Source: Uloborus plumipes (lineage: Eukaryota; Arthropoda; Arachnida; Araneae; Uloboridae). From it: 64,000 bases of DNA. The DNA is taken from the NCBI GenBank assembly GCA_038373865.1, contig JAXGGA010001625.1, positions 62,001 to 126,000 of the forward strand, written 5' to 3'. Positions 36,082-46,899 of the stretch are shown here, piece by piece. The notes beneath the pieces were generated by a model that searched no databases, was not told the origin of the DNA, and saw only the letters and a list, made by a program, of their open reading frames with translations. Within the stretch, counting starts at the first letter, position 1. Each line of letters begins with the position of its first letter. The position numbers were made by a program, and so were the translations under genes.

Positions 36082-36287
36082 CTTTGTCTTGTGAGGTGGT
36101 TGCTTAATGAGTAAAAACTTCCCGCATGGCAGGACTGAAAACAATTTAAAAGAACAATACATACAGGTTAGTTGTAGTTTGGCACAAACTTGGCGGGAAA
36201 ACTCGATATCATAACTTTTTAAGGCTGAGTATTTAAGGTTTTCTTGGCGGGGGATTTTTTTACAACACTGTTGTTTTTGGGGAGATA
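35912..36287. mobile_element. Core foldback element at centre of palindrome II (376 bp)
   Basis: Second copy of the TA-flanked foldback found at 32719-33092, with the same 36-bp spacer (36082-36117). It has one extra base per arm (CAGTGTTG versus CAGGTTG). Near the centre, the left arm reads CTGCCAGGCGGG while the right arm reads CCCGCATGGCAG, so the arms are not perfectly identical. Confidence 0.7.
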
Positions 36288-37851
36288 CTGACTTACTCTT
36301 ATCAAAAAAAAAAAAAAAGGCACTAAAAACAGCATTTTGAGGAAAACTTTATAAAACTTAAGATGCCTCGTTGAAGGATGTCTTTTTGTCTTTTCAACGA
36401 AAATATTAATACCTATTAGAGAATAAAGAGAGTAATTTTACCAAGAGACTATTGAATATATATATATATATCAGTAGCGAGGCGTGACTTCAAGCGTCAG
36501 TCATCGCTAACTTTTAGGTCCTCAAAAAAATATACCAGACCATATGTTTCGCTCATGGGTGTTTGTGATAAGAAATTTTTGAAAATTTTGGGCTGCCGTT
36601 TCCGAAATTTAATTTTTCAGTTTTCGAAAATTTTATTTCCGTTAAAGCAGGAAATTCTCCTCACACAATAAATGAAGTATACTTTGAAATGATAAAAATC
36701 ATTCATGTTGTTTTTATGAGTTTTAAAACTAAATAGTAATTAAAAAATTCAACTAACCTTGTAAAAATCTTGGTTCACATATACTTCTTTTTCAATTTGA
36801 AAAGTTCAAGCTTGCTGAAATGCAAAGCTCGAACGGCAACGAGCACTACTTTTTATGAAAAACATTTATTATTGAAACTAAAAAGAGAGTAAAAAAACAA
36901 AACCACGCACACATATATTCGTTTTTGAAAGTTCGATGAAGTTCCAAAACACAAAAGGTAACAGCGTTTTCCATATGCAAAACTACTGTTGCAAACAATA
37001 TTGTCTTCGACCCGTCGGCCTCATATTAGCGCCATCGTAAGATAACAATATCTTTCTAACCGCAACCCCTTTTTTTGAAAAATGTGACGCACCGAATTGA
37101 AAAAAAAAATAAAAAAGAATGAACGAAACAGGAGAAAAAAATCTCAACCCCTCCCCATCCAACCCTCACGATCCGCCAAAACTGAGAGTTGCCAGTAAAA
37201 ACAAAATTTCTGCGGGTCATCGCCGATGAGTCTTATTACATCTGAGGGAAGCTGTGAAAGAATCTGATTGGCTGAAATGGCTGACAAGCGAAAAAACTTG
37301 CGCGCGCACACACAAAACCGATGCGATATCTGTAGCGATGAGTGAAGGTCACGCCTAATCGTTTACTCAACAGATGGCACCACTAAAATAAAATTATTTG
37401 GAATATTAAATGATCCGAAAAAATAATCTGAAAATAAAATTTTAAAAACTTTAATTCTTCCAGTGCAAAACGAGGTTTGCCTTCAGGTCATCGGCGAATC
37501 GTTCGATGACTTGAGGCCTCGCTACTGATATATATACATATACAGGGTGTCCACTCCAATCGTGGACCAATAGCTAATTTCTAAACCGTTAGAGATAAGC
37601 ATATAGTTTATTTAGGAAAAAATCTCCAAATTACGAAAGGAATTTTGGGTCCATTCAATGTTTTTCAAAAAATCAAATTTTGAAAGAGTTGCGAAATTTA
37701 AATTTTTATACAGCCCCCGAGTCCTATCAATCATATTTAGCAAAACATTCTTGACACTGTAACGTTTAAAACTAAAAAAAAATCACTCTTCTACCACAAA
37801 AATTGACCGAGTTATGACGTTTTGAAAAATCAAGATTTTGAAGGATTTCGC
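36118..37851 (-). repeat. Palindrome II, right arm, interrupted by a hAT-like element
   Basis: Pairs with 35409-36081 in two blocks, 36118-36471 and 37536-37851. The gap between them is exactly a transposon plus its duplicated 8-bp target, so the inverted duplication is older than the insertion. The arm ends at GGATTTCGC (37843-37851), in the middle of the foldback element 37543-38193. Confidence 0.9.
36472..37527. mobile_element. hAT-like non-autonomous element, 1056 bp, inserted in palindrome II
   Basis: Ends are CAGTAGCGAGGCGTGACTTC and, reversed, CAGTAGCGAGGCCTCAAGTC, a terminal inverted repeat of at least 12 bp with an extended imperfect part. An 8-bp ATATATAT target copy sits on each side (36464-36471 and 37528-37535). 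The mirror position in the left arm of palindrome II carries the uninterrupted empty site. No ORF of transposase size is present. The 8-bp duplication and CAG ends support hAT; because the target is a TA repeat, the duplication alone would be weak, but the empty site confirms the boundaries. Confidence 0.8.
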
Positions 37852-38193
37852 AAACGGTCCCTTAAGTGATCTCTCGATGACGTCATAAAACAATGCAAAA
37901 TCTTGATTTTTCAAAACGTCATAACTCGGTCAATTTTTGTGGTAGAAGAGTGATTTTTTTTTAGTTTTAAACGTTACAGTGTCAAGAATGTTTTGCTAAA
38001 TATGATTGATAGGACTCGGGGGCTGTATGAAAATTTAAATTTCGTAACTCTTTCAAAATTTGATTTTTTGAAAAACATTGAATGGACCCAAAATTCCTTT
38101 CGTAATTTGGAGATTTTTTCCTAAATAAACTATATGCTTATCTCTAACGGTTTAGAAATTAGCTATTGGTCCACGATTGGAGTGGACACCCTG
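37543..38193. mobile_element. Foldback MITE, 651 bp, TA-flanked (palindrome III)
   Basis: CAGGGTGTCCACTCCAATCG on the left is mirrored by CGATTGGAGTGGACACCCTG on the right; TA flanks both ends (37541-37542 and 38194-38195). Arms of about 309 bp (37543-37851 and 37885-38193) are nearly perfect reverse complements around a 33-bp spacer. Ends of the CAGGGTGTCC type with TA duplications are typical of mariner-like MITEs, and the element at 49684-50253 has related ends (CAGGGTGCCC). No coding capacity. Confidence 0.85.
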
Positions 38194-38195
38194 TA

Positions 38196-39399
38196 TAATG
38201 ACCACGCTAGAGTAAAAACTAACAGTAAACGGCAATTGGGAAATACAAAATGTACGAAATTTCCATGAACAAAATATCGGGTAAAGAAACAAAAGGAATG
38301 TATTGTAATAAAAAACGTACTTTATCAAAGTAAACTATAAATTTGAAAACATAATTCCGCTGTGACTGAAACAAAGTAATTTTTATTTAAGGAGCCATAC
38401 CATTTTTAACAAGCAAGGCGCCAAAAATGAAATGAGTAAAATAATAAAAGTCAAACAGTAAAATATTAATGAGATAAAATGAAACATATTCGAAAAGTAG
38501 AAAAATGAAGTTGACAAGCTATAGTTGAAATTTATTCTTGATATTAAAAGCATTTGAACTGTTAAGCATCAGCTAATAATAAGACTGAACAAAATGTCAA
38601 AATGTATTTGGATGTAGATTAGAATAAACTAGCTTATAGGAGAACGAAACTTTCAGAAAAAGGAACTAATAAAAAACTTAAGAAAAAATAAGTAAGTGTA
38701 AGTAACTTTAAGTAACTATTCGCCGAGAACTAGTAGTAATAATGAAAGATGAACAAAAATAATTTGGTTTTGAAGTCATGAAAAACAAACTCGTTTTAAA
38801 AAAATCAGCCAGGCCAAAAATAATAGGTTTAGAATGATAAGTAAAAAGGACAACTTGCGAAATCTTAGATAATAATCATAACAATAACAAAACAGTAAAA
38901 TATTACGAACTTGAATTATGGCAAAAATCTCAGATAAAGAATATTAGCTTCACCAAGCGAGAAACATACTGATTTAGCACTTGCTGAAATTAACAAATTA
39001 AAAAAAAAGTGAAGCTATTGCTAAACTGTTCGAAAAGAAAATATGAAAGCAACGCAGTTAGAGGAAACGAATTTAGTCATTACTTCCATACAAACATATA
39101 ATAAGAAAGTAAAGTGTTGAAAATCATCGAAAACTAGTTGAAAGATTTTGAAAATAGCTTTCCAAAAAAAATCTATTGAAGATGGAATAAAAAGAATGCA
39201 AAAGAACTCCCATTGGCTAGCCAATAATGTTGTTCATAGAAGAATTAAAACTTGAAAGCATAGATCGGCACCTAAAGAAACTATAAACTAACAAAACAAA
39301 AAGTAAACTGAAATAGAAGTTTGCTCTTAAACATATAGGTTAAGGCTATGAAAAAGGTTTGGTATAAAAAGTGTCTTGGTTATAGTTAGAAGACCAAAT
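38196..39399. other. AT-rich intergenic DNA
   Basis: AT-rich, A-rich on the plus strand, no gene or element ends seen. The last part may contain decayed units of the following array. Confidence 0.35.
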
Positions 39400-41003
39400 A
39401 GGGAAAAAAAGGAAAAAGTAATTAAAGAAAATTCTGGTAATTCTCGGAAAAAACATTGGTAAATAATTAAAAATCCACAAAGAAAGATAATATGGGAAAG
39501 AGAACTAAAATGCGATGAACAACAACTGAAATATGTTCCTGACAGTATAAAGACATTCCTTCCATCAAGCAGGTTTTTGGAGATAAGATTGAGCAAATGG
39601 AAAAGAAGACTACAGAATTTCAAACGGATGAGTTCTTGGAGAGATTTCGAGTTGACGGAGTATTCTGTCAACTTACAGGTAGCGAAAAGGTAATTTAAGA
39701 ACAAAATTGTGAGAAACTAAAATTAGTCAACAATTAAGGATTCATAAAGAAATATAATCAGAGAAAGAAAATTAAATGTAACGAACTACAATTGAAATAT
39801 TTTCCTGACAGTATAAAGACACTGCTTCCATCAAGCAGCTTTTGGAAATAAGATTGAGCAAATGGGAAAAAAGACTCCAGAATTTCAAACGGATGAGTCC
39901 TCGGATAGATTTTGAGTTGTCGGAGCATTCTATCAACATGTAGGTAATGAAAAGGTAATTGCGTAGAACAAAACTCTGGAAAAGTAACATTAGTAAAAGA
40001 TTGAGGACCTAGAAAAGTATAATCTGAGAAATAAAACTAAAATGTAACAAACTACAATTGAAATAAGTTGCTGACAGTATAAAGACCATTAAGCAGCTTT
40101 TGAAGATAGAGCAAAGGAAAAAAAAAGACTACAGAATTTCAAATGGATGAGTCCGCGGAGAGATTTTGAGTTGTCGGGGCATTCTATCAAGGTACAGGTA
40201 ACGAAAAGGTAATTGAAGAACAAAATTGTTGGAAACTAAAATTAGTCAACAATTAAGGATCCATAAAGAAATATAACCCGAGAATGAAAACTAAAATGTA
40301 ACGAACTACAATTGAAATATGTTCCTGACAGTACAAAGACGTTCCTTCCATCAAGCAGTTTTCGGAGATAAGATTGAGTAAGAGGGGAAAAGGACTACAG
40401 AATTTCAAACGGAGGAGCCCTCAGAGAGATTGTCGGAGCGTTCTATCAACGTGTTGGTAACGAAAAGGTAATTGGAGAACAAAACTCTGGAAAAGTAACA
40501 TTAGTATACGATTAAGCACCTATAAAAATACAAGCTGAGAAATAAAACTAAAATGTAACAAACTACAATTGAAATAGGTTGCTGACAATATAAAGATGTT
40601 CCTTCCATTAAGCAGTTTTTGAAGATTGAGCAAAGGGGAAAAAAAGATTACAGATTTTCAAATGGATGAGTCTTTCGGATGAGACGGAGAAATTTCGAGT
40701 AGTCGTTGTCGGGGCAGTCTATCAAGGTATAGGTAACGAAAGGTAATTGATGAACATAACTGTTGAAAACTAAAATTAGTTAACAATTAAGTATCCATAA
40801 AGAAACATAATCCGAGAAATAAAACTAAAATGTAACGAACTACAATTGAAATATGTTCCTGACAATACAAAGACGTTCCTTCCATCAAGCAGCTTTTGGA
40901 GATAAGATTGAGCAAAGGGGGTAAAAAAAAAGACTCCAGAATTTCAAACGGATGAGTCCTCGGAGAGATTTCGAGTTGTCGGAGCATTCTATCAACGTGT
41001 AGA
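39400..41003. repeat. Tandem array, about 265-bp unit, six copies
   Basis: CTGACARTAYAAAGA lies at about 39538, 39804, 40070, 40324, 40581 and 40857. Units share TTCCTTCCATCAAGCAG, AGATAAGATTGAGCAAA, ATTTCAAACGGATGAGTC and CGAACTACAATTGAAATA. Units look alternately related (1, 2, 4 and 6 versus 3 and 5, for example ATAGAGCAAAGG or GATTGAGCAAAGG with loss of ATAA), hinting at a two-unit higher-order repeat. ORFs on the minus strand repeat the same peptide from unit to unit and are not genes. Confidence 0.85.
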
Positions 41004-41425
41004 ATAAATGTTTTGGAGCCGCAGACGGAATGTTTTTCTACTACGTCACTCCCGAGGAGGCTCTAATCTGTTTTTAGCGTTTGTTTCCGACACTTTACAG
41101 GGGTCGGGAAGAGGAAGAGTTGAGTGACAAAGCAGACGACCGATGAATCAGCTGGAAAAATGCGCAACGCTTGTTTTAAAAAAAGCACCCCATCGCACTT
41201 TCTCGCTCCCCTGCCGAGATAATTTTAACTCAGAAGAGGTATAGAGAGAGACGCTGACAGGGAAAACGGTGCCGTTTTAAAAATGGATGCGTCTAATCAG
41301 TGCATGTGCCCATGGGGACGTCGAGGGTTCCGACAGGTGTGGCTATTTCGTGCCGTTGAGCACGTGAAGTTTAAATATTTCCTTAACCTTTCCATAATTA
41401 GCGACGAAATTACAAGCACTAAGAG
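41004..41425. promoter_or_regulatory. GC-richer island, candidate regulatory element
   Basis: Directly follows the 265-bp array. Contains CTACGTCACTCC (CRE half-site), GGTGCCGTTTTAAAAATGG and GAGCACGTGAAG (E-box CACGTG at about 41362), TTTCGTGCCGTT, and a CCATGGGGACGTC segment. No ORF above threshold. Its abrupt composition change and complexity suggest a cis-regulatory element; unproven. Confidence 0.3.
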
Positions 41426-41436
41426 TGTTTAGGCTA

Positions 41437-41868
41437 CAGTGGACACAAAAAATGATTTTTTTTATTGATCTATAGGTCTAAAACTTTGTGTGCTTGTATT
41501 ATTGTACATTTATTTCTACTAAAAGCATTTAAAAAAATTGGTGAAAAAACAATAAATACTTTTTTGAAATTTAAAATTTAAAATTTTTTTAACAAAATTT
41601 CAAAATATTTTTTTTTTTTCAAACTGAATTTCCACTTTTTTTTTCTATCATTAGGCATGATTGCATAAATCTATGTATTATATGCAATTTTGTAATTTTG
41701 TTGAAAATATTTTTAATTTTAAATTTCAAAAAAAGTATTCATTGTTTTTGCACCAATTTGTTTGTTTTTTTTTTTTTTTTTTTTTTTTTTAAATGTTTTT
41801 AAGCACACAAAGTTTTAGACATATAGATCAATAATTGAAAAAAAAAAATCACTTTTTTTTGTCCACTG
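41437..41868. mobile_element. Foldback MITE, 432 bp, TA target duplication
   Basis: Ends CAGTGGACACAAAAAATGAT and, reversed, CAGTGGACAAAAAAAAGTGA, flanked by TA (41435-41436 and 41869-41870). Pairing continues inward through TTGATCTATAGGTCTAAAAC on the left and its complement on the right, so most of the element folds into a long AT-rich hairpin. CAGTG ends with TA fit the pogo/mariner group. No ORF. Confidence 0.85.
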
Positions 41869-41937
41869 TAGCCTTAAAAGATATTGCTGACAAAGTAATT
41901 TCTATGTAGGGTAGTTCGACCAGTGTACATATACATA

Positions 41938-42000
41938 CCAGGGCCGTATGAGTGGGTTTTTAGGGTTCAAACCCCCTTTGAAAATTTTCAAAACTATTCC
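41938..42000. mobile_element. Possible hAT MITE left end, truncated
   Basis: CAGGGCCGTATGAGTGGGTT followed by AGGGTTCAAACCCCC resembles the left end of the hAT MITE at 24300. I could not find a matching right end or an 8-bp duplication, so this may be a decayed fragment. Confidence 0.3.
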
Positions 42001-42067
42001 AAAAAATTCTTTTTATCATACTTTTTTGTTGAAAAAGTTATCACAAGTTATATTTTTCTTTGAATTT

Positions 42068-42325
42068 CATTTGAAAAATAAAATTATTATTGCATTATAA
42101 TTGCAAAAGTTAATTGTTATTGCGAACACCATTTCCCACAAAAAATAAAGCATTCATTTGAAAAATTAAATTATTATTGCATTATAATTGCACAAGTTAA
42201 TTGTTATTGCGAACACCATTTCCCACAAAAAATAAAGCATTCATTTGAAAAATTAAATTATTATTGCATTATAATTGCACAAGTTAATTGTTATTGCGAA
42301 CATCCTTTCCCACAAAAAATACAGC
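42068..42325. repeat. Tandem array, 87-bp unit, three copies
   Basis: CATTTGAAAAAT starts at 42068, 42155 and 42242 (period 87). Units share TTATTATTGCATTATAATTG and GCGAACACC/TTTCCCACAAAAAATA and are nearly identical. Confidence 0.95.
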
Positions 42326-43935
42326 ATTAGTGTTCAGATTTTGAATACCTAACACTAACAAAAATATTAAAATTCTTTAAATCGGAATGTGGCCAAACTC
42401 TATATTTGACGTGTTTTATAATTATCAAAAAAGAAGGAAAAACCATGTAAGAAATATTAATTTTCTTCCGCGTATACGAGTACATGCATCTATTATTTTG
42501 CGTTATTAAAAATTCATTGAATATTTAACGGGTAAAGTTATGTTGTGAACGCATCAGATTTTTTTCCTTCCTTTAATAGATATGTCATCCTTTAAAATTA
42601 CTCATGTTAATGACATCAAAGTTACATCCAGTCATTTCAATAATCTGTCGTAACAAAAATCAATGCACGAATGAAATTAAATTTTTTTGACCGTTTAGAT
42701 TTCTCGAGAAAAGTGCTGGGCAAAATTATCCTCGAAACCAAAGTCTGGTTGCAATCCTGGTTGCGATCTACTAATGATTAAGTTGTTAATTTATATTTAA
42801 ATAAATAAGACGAAAATAAGATTTCAAATTGTTTTTTTATAAATGAATTCCTTAAATGAGTTTCCTTTCGTGCAATTCCAAAATGGAAATAAATAGAAAC
42901 AAATAATAATAATAGGAAATAAATAGAATGTTCATCCGCTAGAGTGCTGCACTAGCTTTATCTAAATTCCAAAAACTTGAAGTAAAACTACATTAAAAAA
43001 ATATCCATCCACCGTTGTTTTATTATTTATTTTATTTATTCATTTTTTGTCTATTTATTAATTTTTGAACAATGCCTTTCATTTTCAAATAATTAGTTTT
43101 CTATTTTTTTTAATAATTACACTCATTAATCAAAACGTTTCTACTGATACGATGTACAATATAATTAGGTAACTGCAACTGCGAAAAAAATGATTTTTTT
43201 TTTTTAAATAATAGCAACGAATATTAACAAAATGTTTTTACACATAGAAATGCAGTTTTTAACGATATTAAGAATGTCTAAAATAGTATTCAGATCAAGT
43301 CTTTATTTACTACCCTATCCTTGAAAACGAAATAATTCATTTAATTTAATACTTATACTTTGATGGGTATTGAGCCAAATGTAGCTCATTATGAGTCAAA
43401 TAGAAACATTTTCAAACCATAGAGATGAATGCAGATACCACGGCTTTACCGATGAGATAAAATTATAACTAGAGTTGAATCAAATCAACTAATTTCGAAA
43501 TATATTAGTGATAATGTATAATGTATTTGTCGGAAGGACTTTCTCTCAACACTTCATATCATTGACAAATGAGCATCCTTGTAATATAGCAGTGAAAGCC
43601 ATTTACCATAATCCTTGTTAAACATGACACTTAGGCGACATCGGTAGTGGCTAAGGCAAGACGTGGATTCGGACATGATCCTCTTATATTCTAAATCCAT
43701 AGTTAGGATTATGCATTTGTTAGCTCACAGATATCCTTTAATAGTAAATAAATATTTTGTATCTTCGATTTGGAGGGCTTCAAGTTGTAAACCATCCAGT
43801 CATCTTAATTACAACCTCGCTATCCTTCTATATATGGATGGGCCAACAAGTAGTTCAATAGTCTGGTTCAAGTTCAGTACTAACGATGTTGAAGAAAATA
43901 ACACTTGAAACAAATAAATACCTTTGTGCTTAAAA
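42326..43935. other. AT-rich intergenic DNA
   Basis: AT-rich to about 43500, then somewhat more complex to 43900. An 81-codon ORF at 43663-43908 has no recognisable domain and no supporting context; I do not call it a gene. Confidence 0.35.
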
Positions 43936-43939
43936 AAAA

Positions 43940-44305
43940 GTAAAAATAAAACGTTAAAAAGCACAAATGCGCAAAAATACTGCAGACACGTGTTTCGGCG
44001 TTACAAGAAACGCCTTTTTGCAATTCAAAAAATGTGAGCTCATGGGTGCAAAAACATCCGGCCAAAGCAACAGGAACAGAAGTGAATAACTTCTACTCAA
44101 TGTCTGCATTCCTAATTGGCTCTTTAGTGGTTTATAATTTTTACATTGGTTTGAGGTTAATTCGCTTAGTTTGATTTTTCAGCTGGTCGCTTATGTCCCT
44201 GTTGCTTTTGTCGGATGTCTTTGCATCCAGAAGCTCACATTTTGAGCATTGAAAAAGACGTTCCCTGAAACGCTGAAACACTTGTTTGCAATATTCCTGC
44301 GCATT
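43940..44305. repeat. Foldback repeat with hammerhead-like arms (copy B)
   Basis: Arms 43940-44080 and 44195-44305 are imperfect reverse complements. The left arm, read on the minus strand, contains GCAAAAAGGCGTTTCTTGTA, ACGCCGAAAC, ACACGTGTC and TGCAG; the right arm, on the plus strand, contains GCATTGAAAAAGACGTTCCC, ACGCTGAAAC, ACTTGTTTGC. Each arm is another copy of the hammerhead-like unit at 20040-20250. The left-arm copy keeps stem II, GAAAC, palindromic ACACGTGT and GUC; the right-arm copy has lost the GUC site. Confidence 0.6.
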
Positions 44306-44366
44306 TGGAAAGTAAGTTTGGTAAGCTAACTTATCAGTACAAAGATGATTTTCACTTGGACCATTT

Positions 44367-44590
44367 TAAATATCACACACTGCTTAAAAATAACATATAC
44401 GGGTTGGGGTCACCATATGCAAAATAGGTGTTAGATAACAAAGAGTCAACTTGATTTCAAGAACCTCAAACCTCACGTTGCGAGTATCAACTCAACGAGG
44501 CGTCGCATCCTAAGGAAAACCAACTAAGAGGAACTGAAGGTTGGGCTCAGAACGCAGCAAATATTTAAAAGCCCTTTTTACCATGAAAAG
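44367..44590. repeat. Direct repeat, copy 1 (about 215 bp)
   Basis: Matches 44935-45150 with moderate divergence, sharing CTCAACGAGGCGTCGCATCC, GCAGCAAATATTT and TCAAGAACC/CCAGGAACC blocks. Offset about 568 bp. Confidence 0.8.
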
Positions 44591-44640
44591 GGGGCAGCTT
44601 GAAACTCCGAAACACGTATCTAAAATATTTTGTACTTTTC
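44580..44640 (+). repeat. Degraded hammerhead-like repeat copy
   Basis: CATGAAAAGGGGGCAGCTTG followed by CTCCGAAACACGTATC is a partial match to the arm of the foldback family. Palindromic ACACGTGT is mutated to ACACGTAT. Confidence 0.4.
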
Positions 44641-44934
44641 AGCAGAACGAGAAATTGACAAAAATTGTAAAATCTTAGGAATCTGAAAAACTTTTTGGGT
44701 GCCAGACAAATGATTTCCTAGGGTTTACTAGATAGAAGAAAATTTTGTGTGACATAAGTTCTCAAAGATTCTTGTTTTAAAAGAACAAGTCGCCAAGATG
44801 CGGTTCCTTTATTTCTTTTTTTTTTTTTTTTTAGTCGTCCTGAAGATCTAGTACCGGAATTTTGGAGGACCCTGCTTATAAGTTTATAACATTGCTGATC
44901 TTACCTTTATATTTTCGACATGGTTAGGTTCAAA

Positions 44935-45150
44935 CATCACAGACTGTTTAAGAATAACATCAACGGATCGGGGCCACTACATGTAAAATAGGCGTTAGAC
45001 AACAAAGCGAGTCAACTCGGATTCCAGGAACCCCAAACCTCACATAGCGAGTATCAGCTCAACGAGGCGTCGCATCCTGAAGCAAAAACGAACAAAGAGA
45101 GAACTAAAGCCGGGCTCAGAAGGCAGCAAATATTTGAACACCATGTCGGG
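44935..45150. repeat. Direct repeat, copy 2 (about 215 bp)
   Basis: Second copy of the 44367-44590 segment. Between the copies lie the degraded hammerhead-like unit and a T16 tract at about 44817. Confidence 0.8.
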
Positions 45151-45244
45151 TGCTAATGCTCCATCTGTCAGACGAGAAAGATGCCGCCCGTCAACTAAAA
45201 AAACATTCCCCACGACGAAGAGAAAGTTCTAATAATAAACTTCT

Positions 45245-46530
45245 CGCTACCAATTATGTTGATTAAGGGTTATCACTCAACTCATTTTGACGCCTTTTTC
45301 CACACACGCCGGCCTCAAATTCGCCCTCTTTTTCTCTCTCTCATCATTCTCTTTCTGTAAGATCTTTATGTGTAAGCTGTTCCATTTCACCAAATTTCAT
45401 GATAGCAGCATTTACGGCTGTTTTTTTCTGTGTTGTAACGTAGGTGTAAATGGTTTTGTCTACCATATAGTAAAAAAAAGGAAAGAAAGATGAAGTAGTC
45501 GGTACTTTAAAAAAAATCTTTTTTAATTTTACAAAATAATATTTGTCAACATGAAGTTTGAGTTGAAAAATTTCCAACTCTGTCACCTCAATCGTCAAGA
45601 ACGGCTATAATTTTTCGAGGAATACAAAGAGATTTCCATTTTTCCGATTTTTTTTTTTTTACAATAAGCAGATTATTATCACAGTTATATATATTAATAT
45701 ACTCGTCTTGATGCCTTTTTCGGCACAAGCCGACCTCAAATTCGCCCTCTTTTGTTCTCTCTCATCATTCTCTTTCTGTAAGCTGTACCATTTCAACAAA
45801 TTTCATGATAGTAGAATTTACTGGCTGCTTTTCTTTCTTTTTTTCTGTGTCGTGACGTAAGTGTAAATGGTTGTCTACCATATAGTAAAAAAAGAAAAGA
45901 AAGAAAGAGAGAAGAAAAAAAAAGAAAGAACATAATGAGGTAGTTGCTATTTAAAAGTAAAAACACTCCCCATTCCAATTTACAAAATTAGGAAGTTTGG
46001 GTTGAAAACTTTCCAACTCTTTTGATTCCAATCATCAAGAACTTCTATGATTTTTCAAAGGAATTAAAAAGACTTTAAATTTCCGGATAATTTCAGCAAG
46101 AAGTAGTAAATAGATTAATATATCAATTATGTTGGTTAATGGTTATCACTCAACTCGTTTTGATGCCTTTTTCTACACACGCTGGCCTCAAATTCGCCCT
46201 CTTCTTCTCTCTCTCATCATTGCAGCATTTACAGACTGTTTTTTTTTTATTTTTTGTTCTATGTCGTAACGTAGGCGTAAATGGTTTTGTCTATTATACA
46301 CTAAAGAAAAAAAAAGAAAAAAAAAGTAGGTTAATGGTATTGAAAAAAAATATCTCTATTACATCTTACAAAATAATAGTTATTATTATAGAGTTTGGGT
46401 CGAAAATTTTCCAACACTTTTATTCAAACCGTCAAAAACGTCTATGATTTTTCGTAAGAAATAAAAAGTTTTCAAGTTTCCTCGATACTTTTCTAAGTAG
46501 TAAATAGATTAATATACCACATAAGACGTG
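45245..46530. repeat. Tandem array, about 425-450-bp unit, three copies
   Basis: CCTCAAATTCGCCCTCTT lies at 45313, 45735 and 46188 (periods about 423 and 453). Each unit also has GTAAATGGTTTTGTCTA or its variant, a purine-rich AAAGAAAGA block, and TTCCAACTCT or TTCCAACACT. Copies differ by insertions such as the long GA-rich block near 45895-45930. ORFs here repeat between units and are not genes. Confidence 0.85.
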
Positions 46531-46899
46531 GTTCAATTGGTTGACTACGGCCTTGAAAACAACTATGCTTCGTTATGAAGACCTGGAGCCGAGCAATGTC
46601 TGGTCCAACTCCTAACCTAAAGGCTAGGATTCACAACTAAATGTATTAAAATAATCTTGAAATGGTGGCTATAACAATTTTCTTTTTGCAAAATATAGAT
46701 ATTATACCTTTTGAAAGAGTCATCTGTACTACCTTTAATTGTTTTCAATTTTATTTTTGCCTTCTGTGCATCCCCCGTATTTCACGTTTTCTCGTATTCT
46801 AAGTATTTTTTAAACTGAATCTCTTGCAAACATAAATTCGAGGTTTCACTACAGTACCATCTCTTACTCCAAAACAAGTGGGCAACGAAATCTTGGCGA
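46531..46899. other. Mixed DNA, nothing recognised
   Basis: Complex but unassigned sequence between the 440-bp array and a retroelement-like tail. Confidence 0.3.

Noticed and set aside
30402..38193. Polinton/Maverick long terminal inverted repeats
   Set aside because: No polymerase, integrase or capsid-like ORFs lie between or beside the arms, the spacer is only 36 bp, and no 6-bp target duplication is visible.
39327..40987. Minus-strand ORFs repeating a Leu-Asn-Leu-Ile-Ser-Lys peptide
   Set aside because: They are the same stretch of successive 265-bp tandem units; frames break in the other units.
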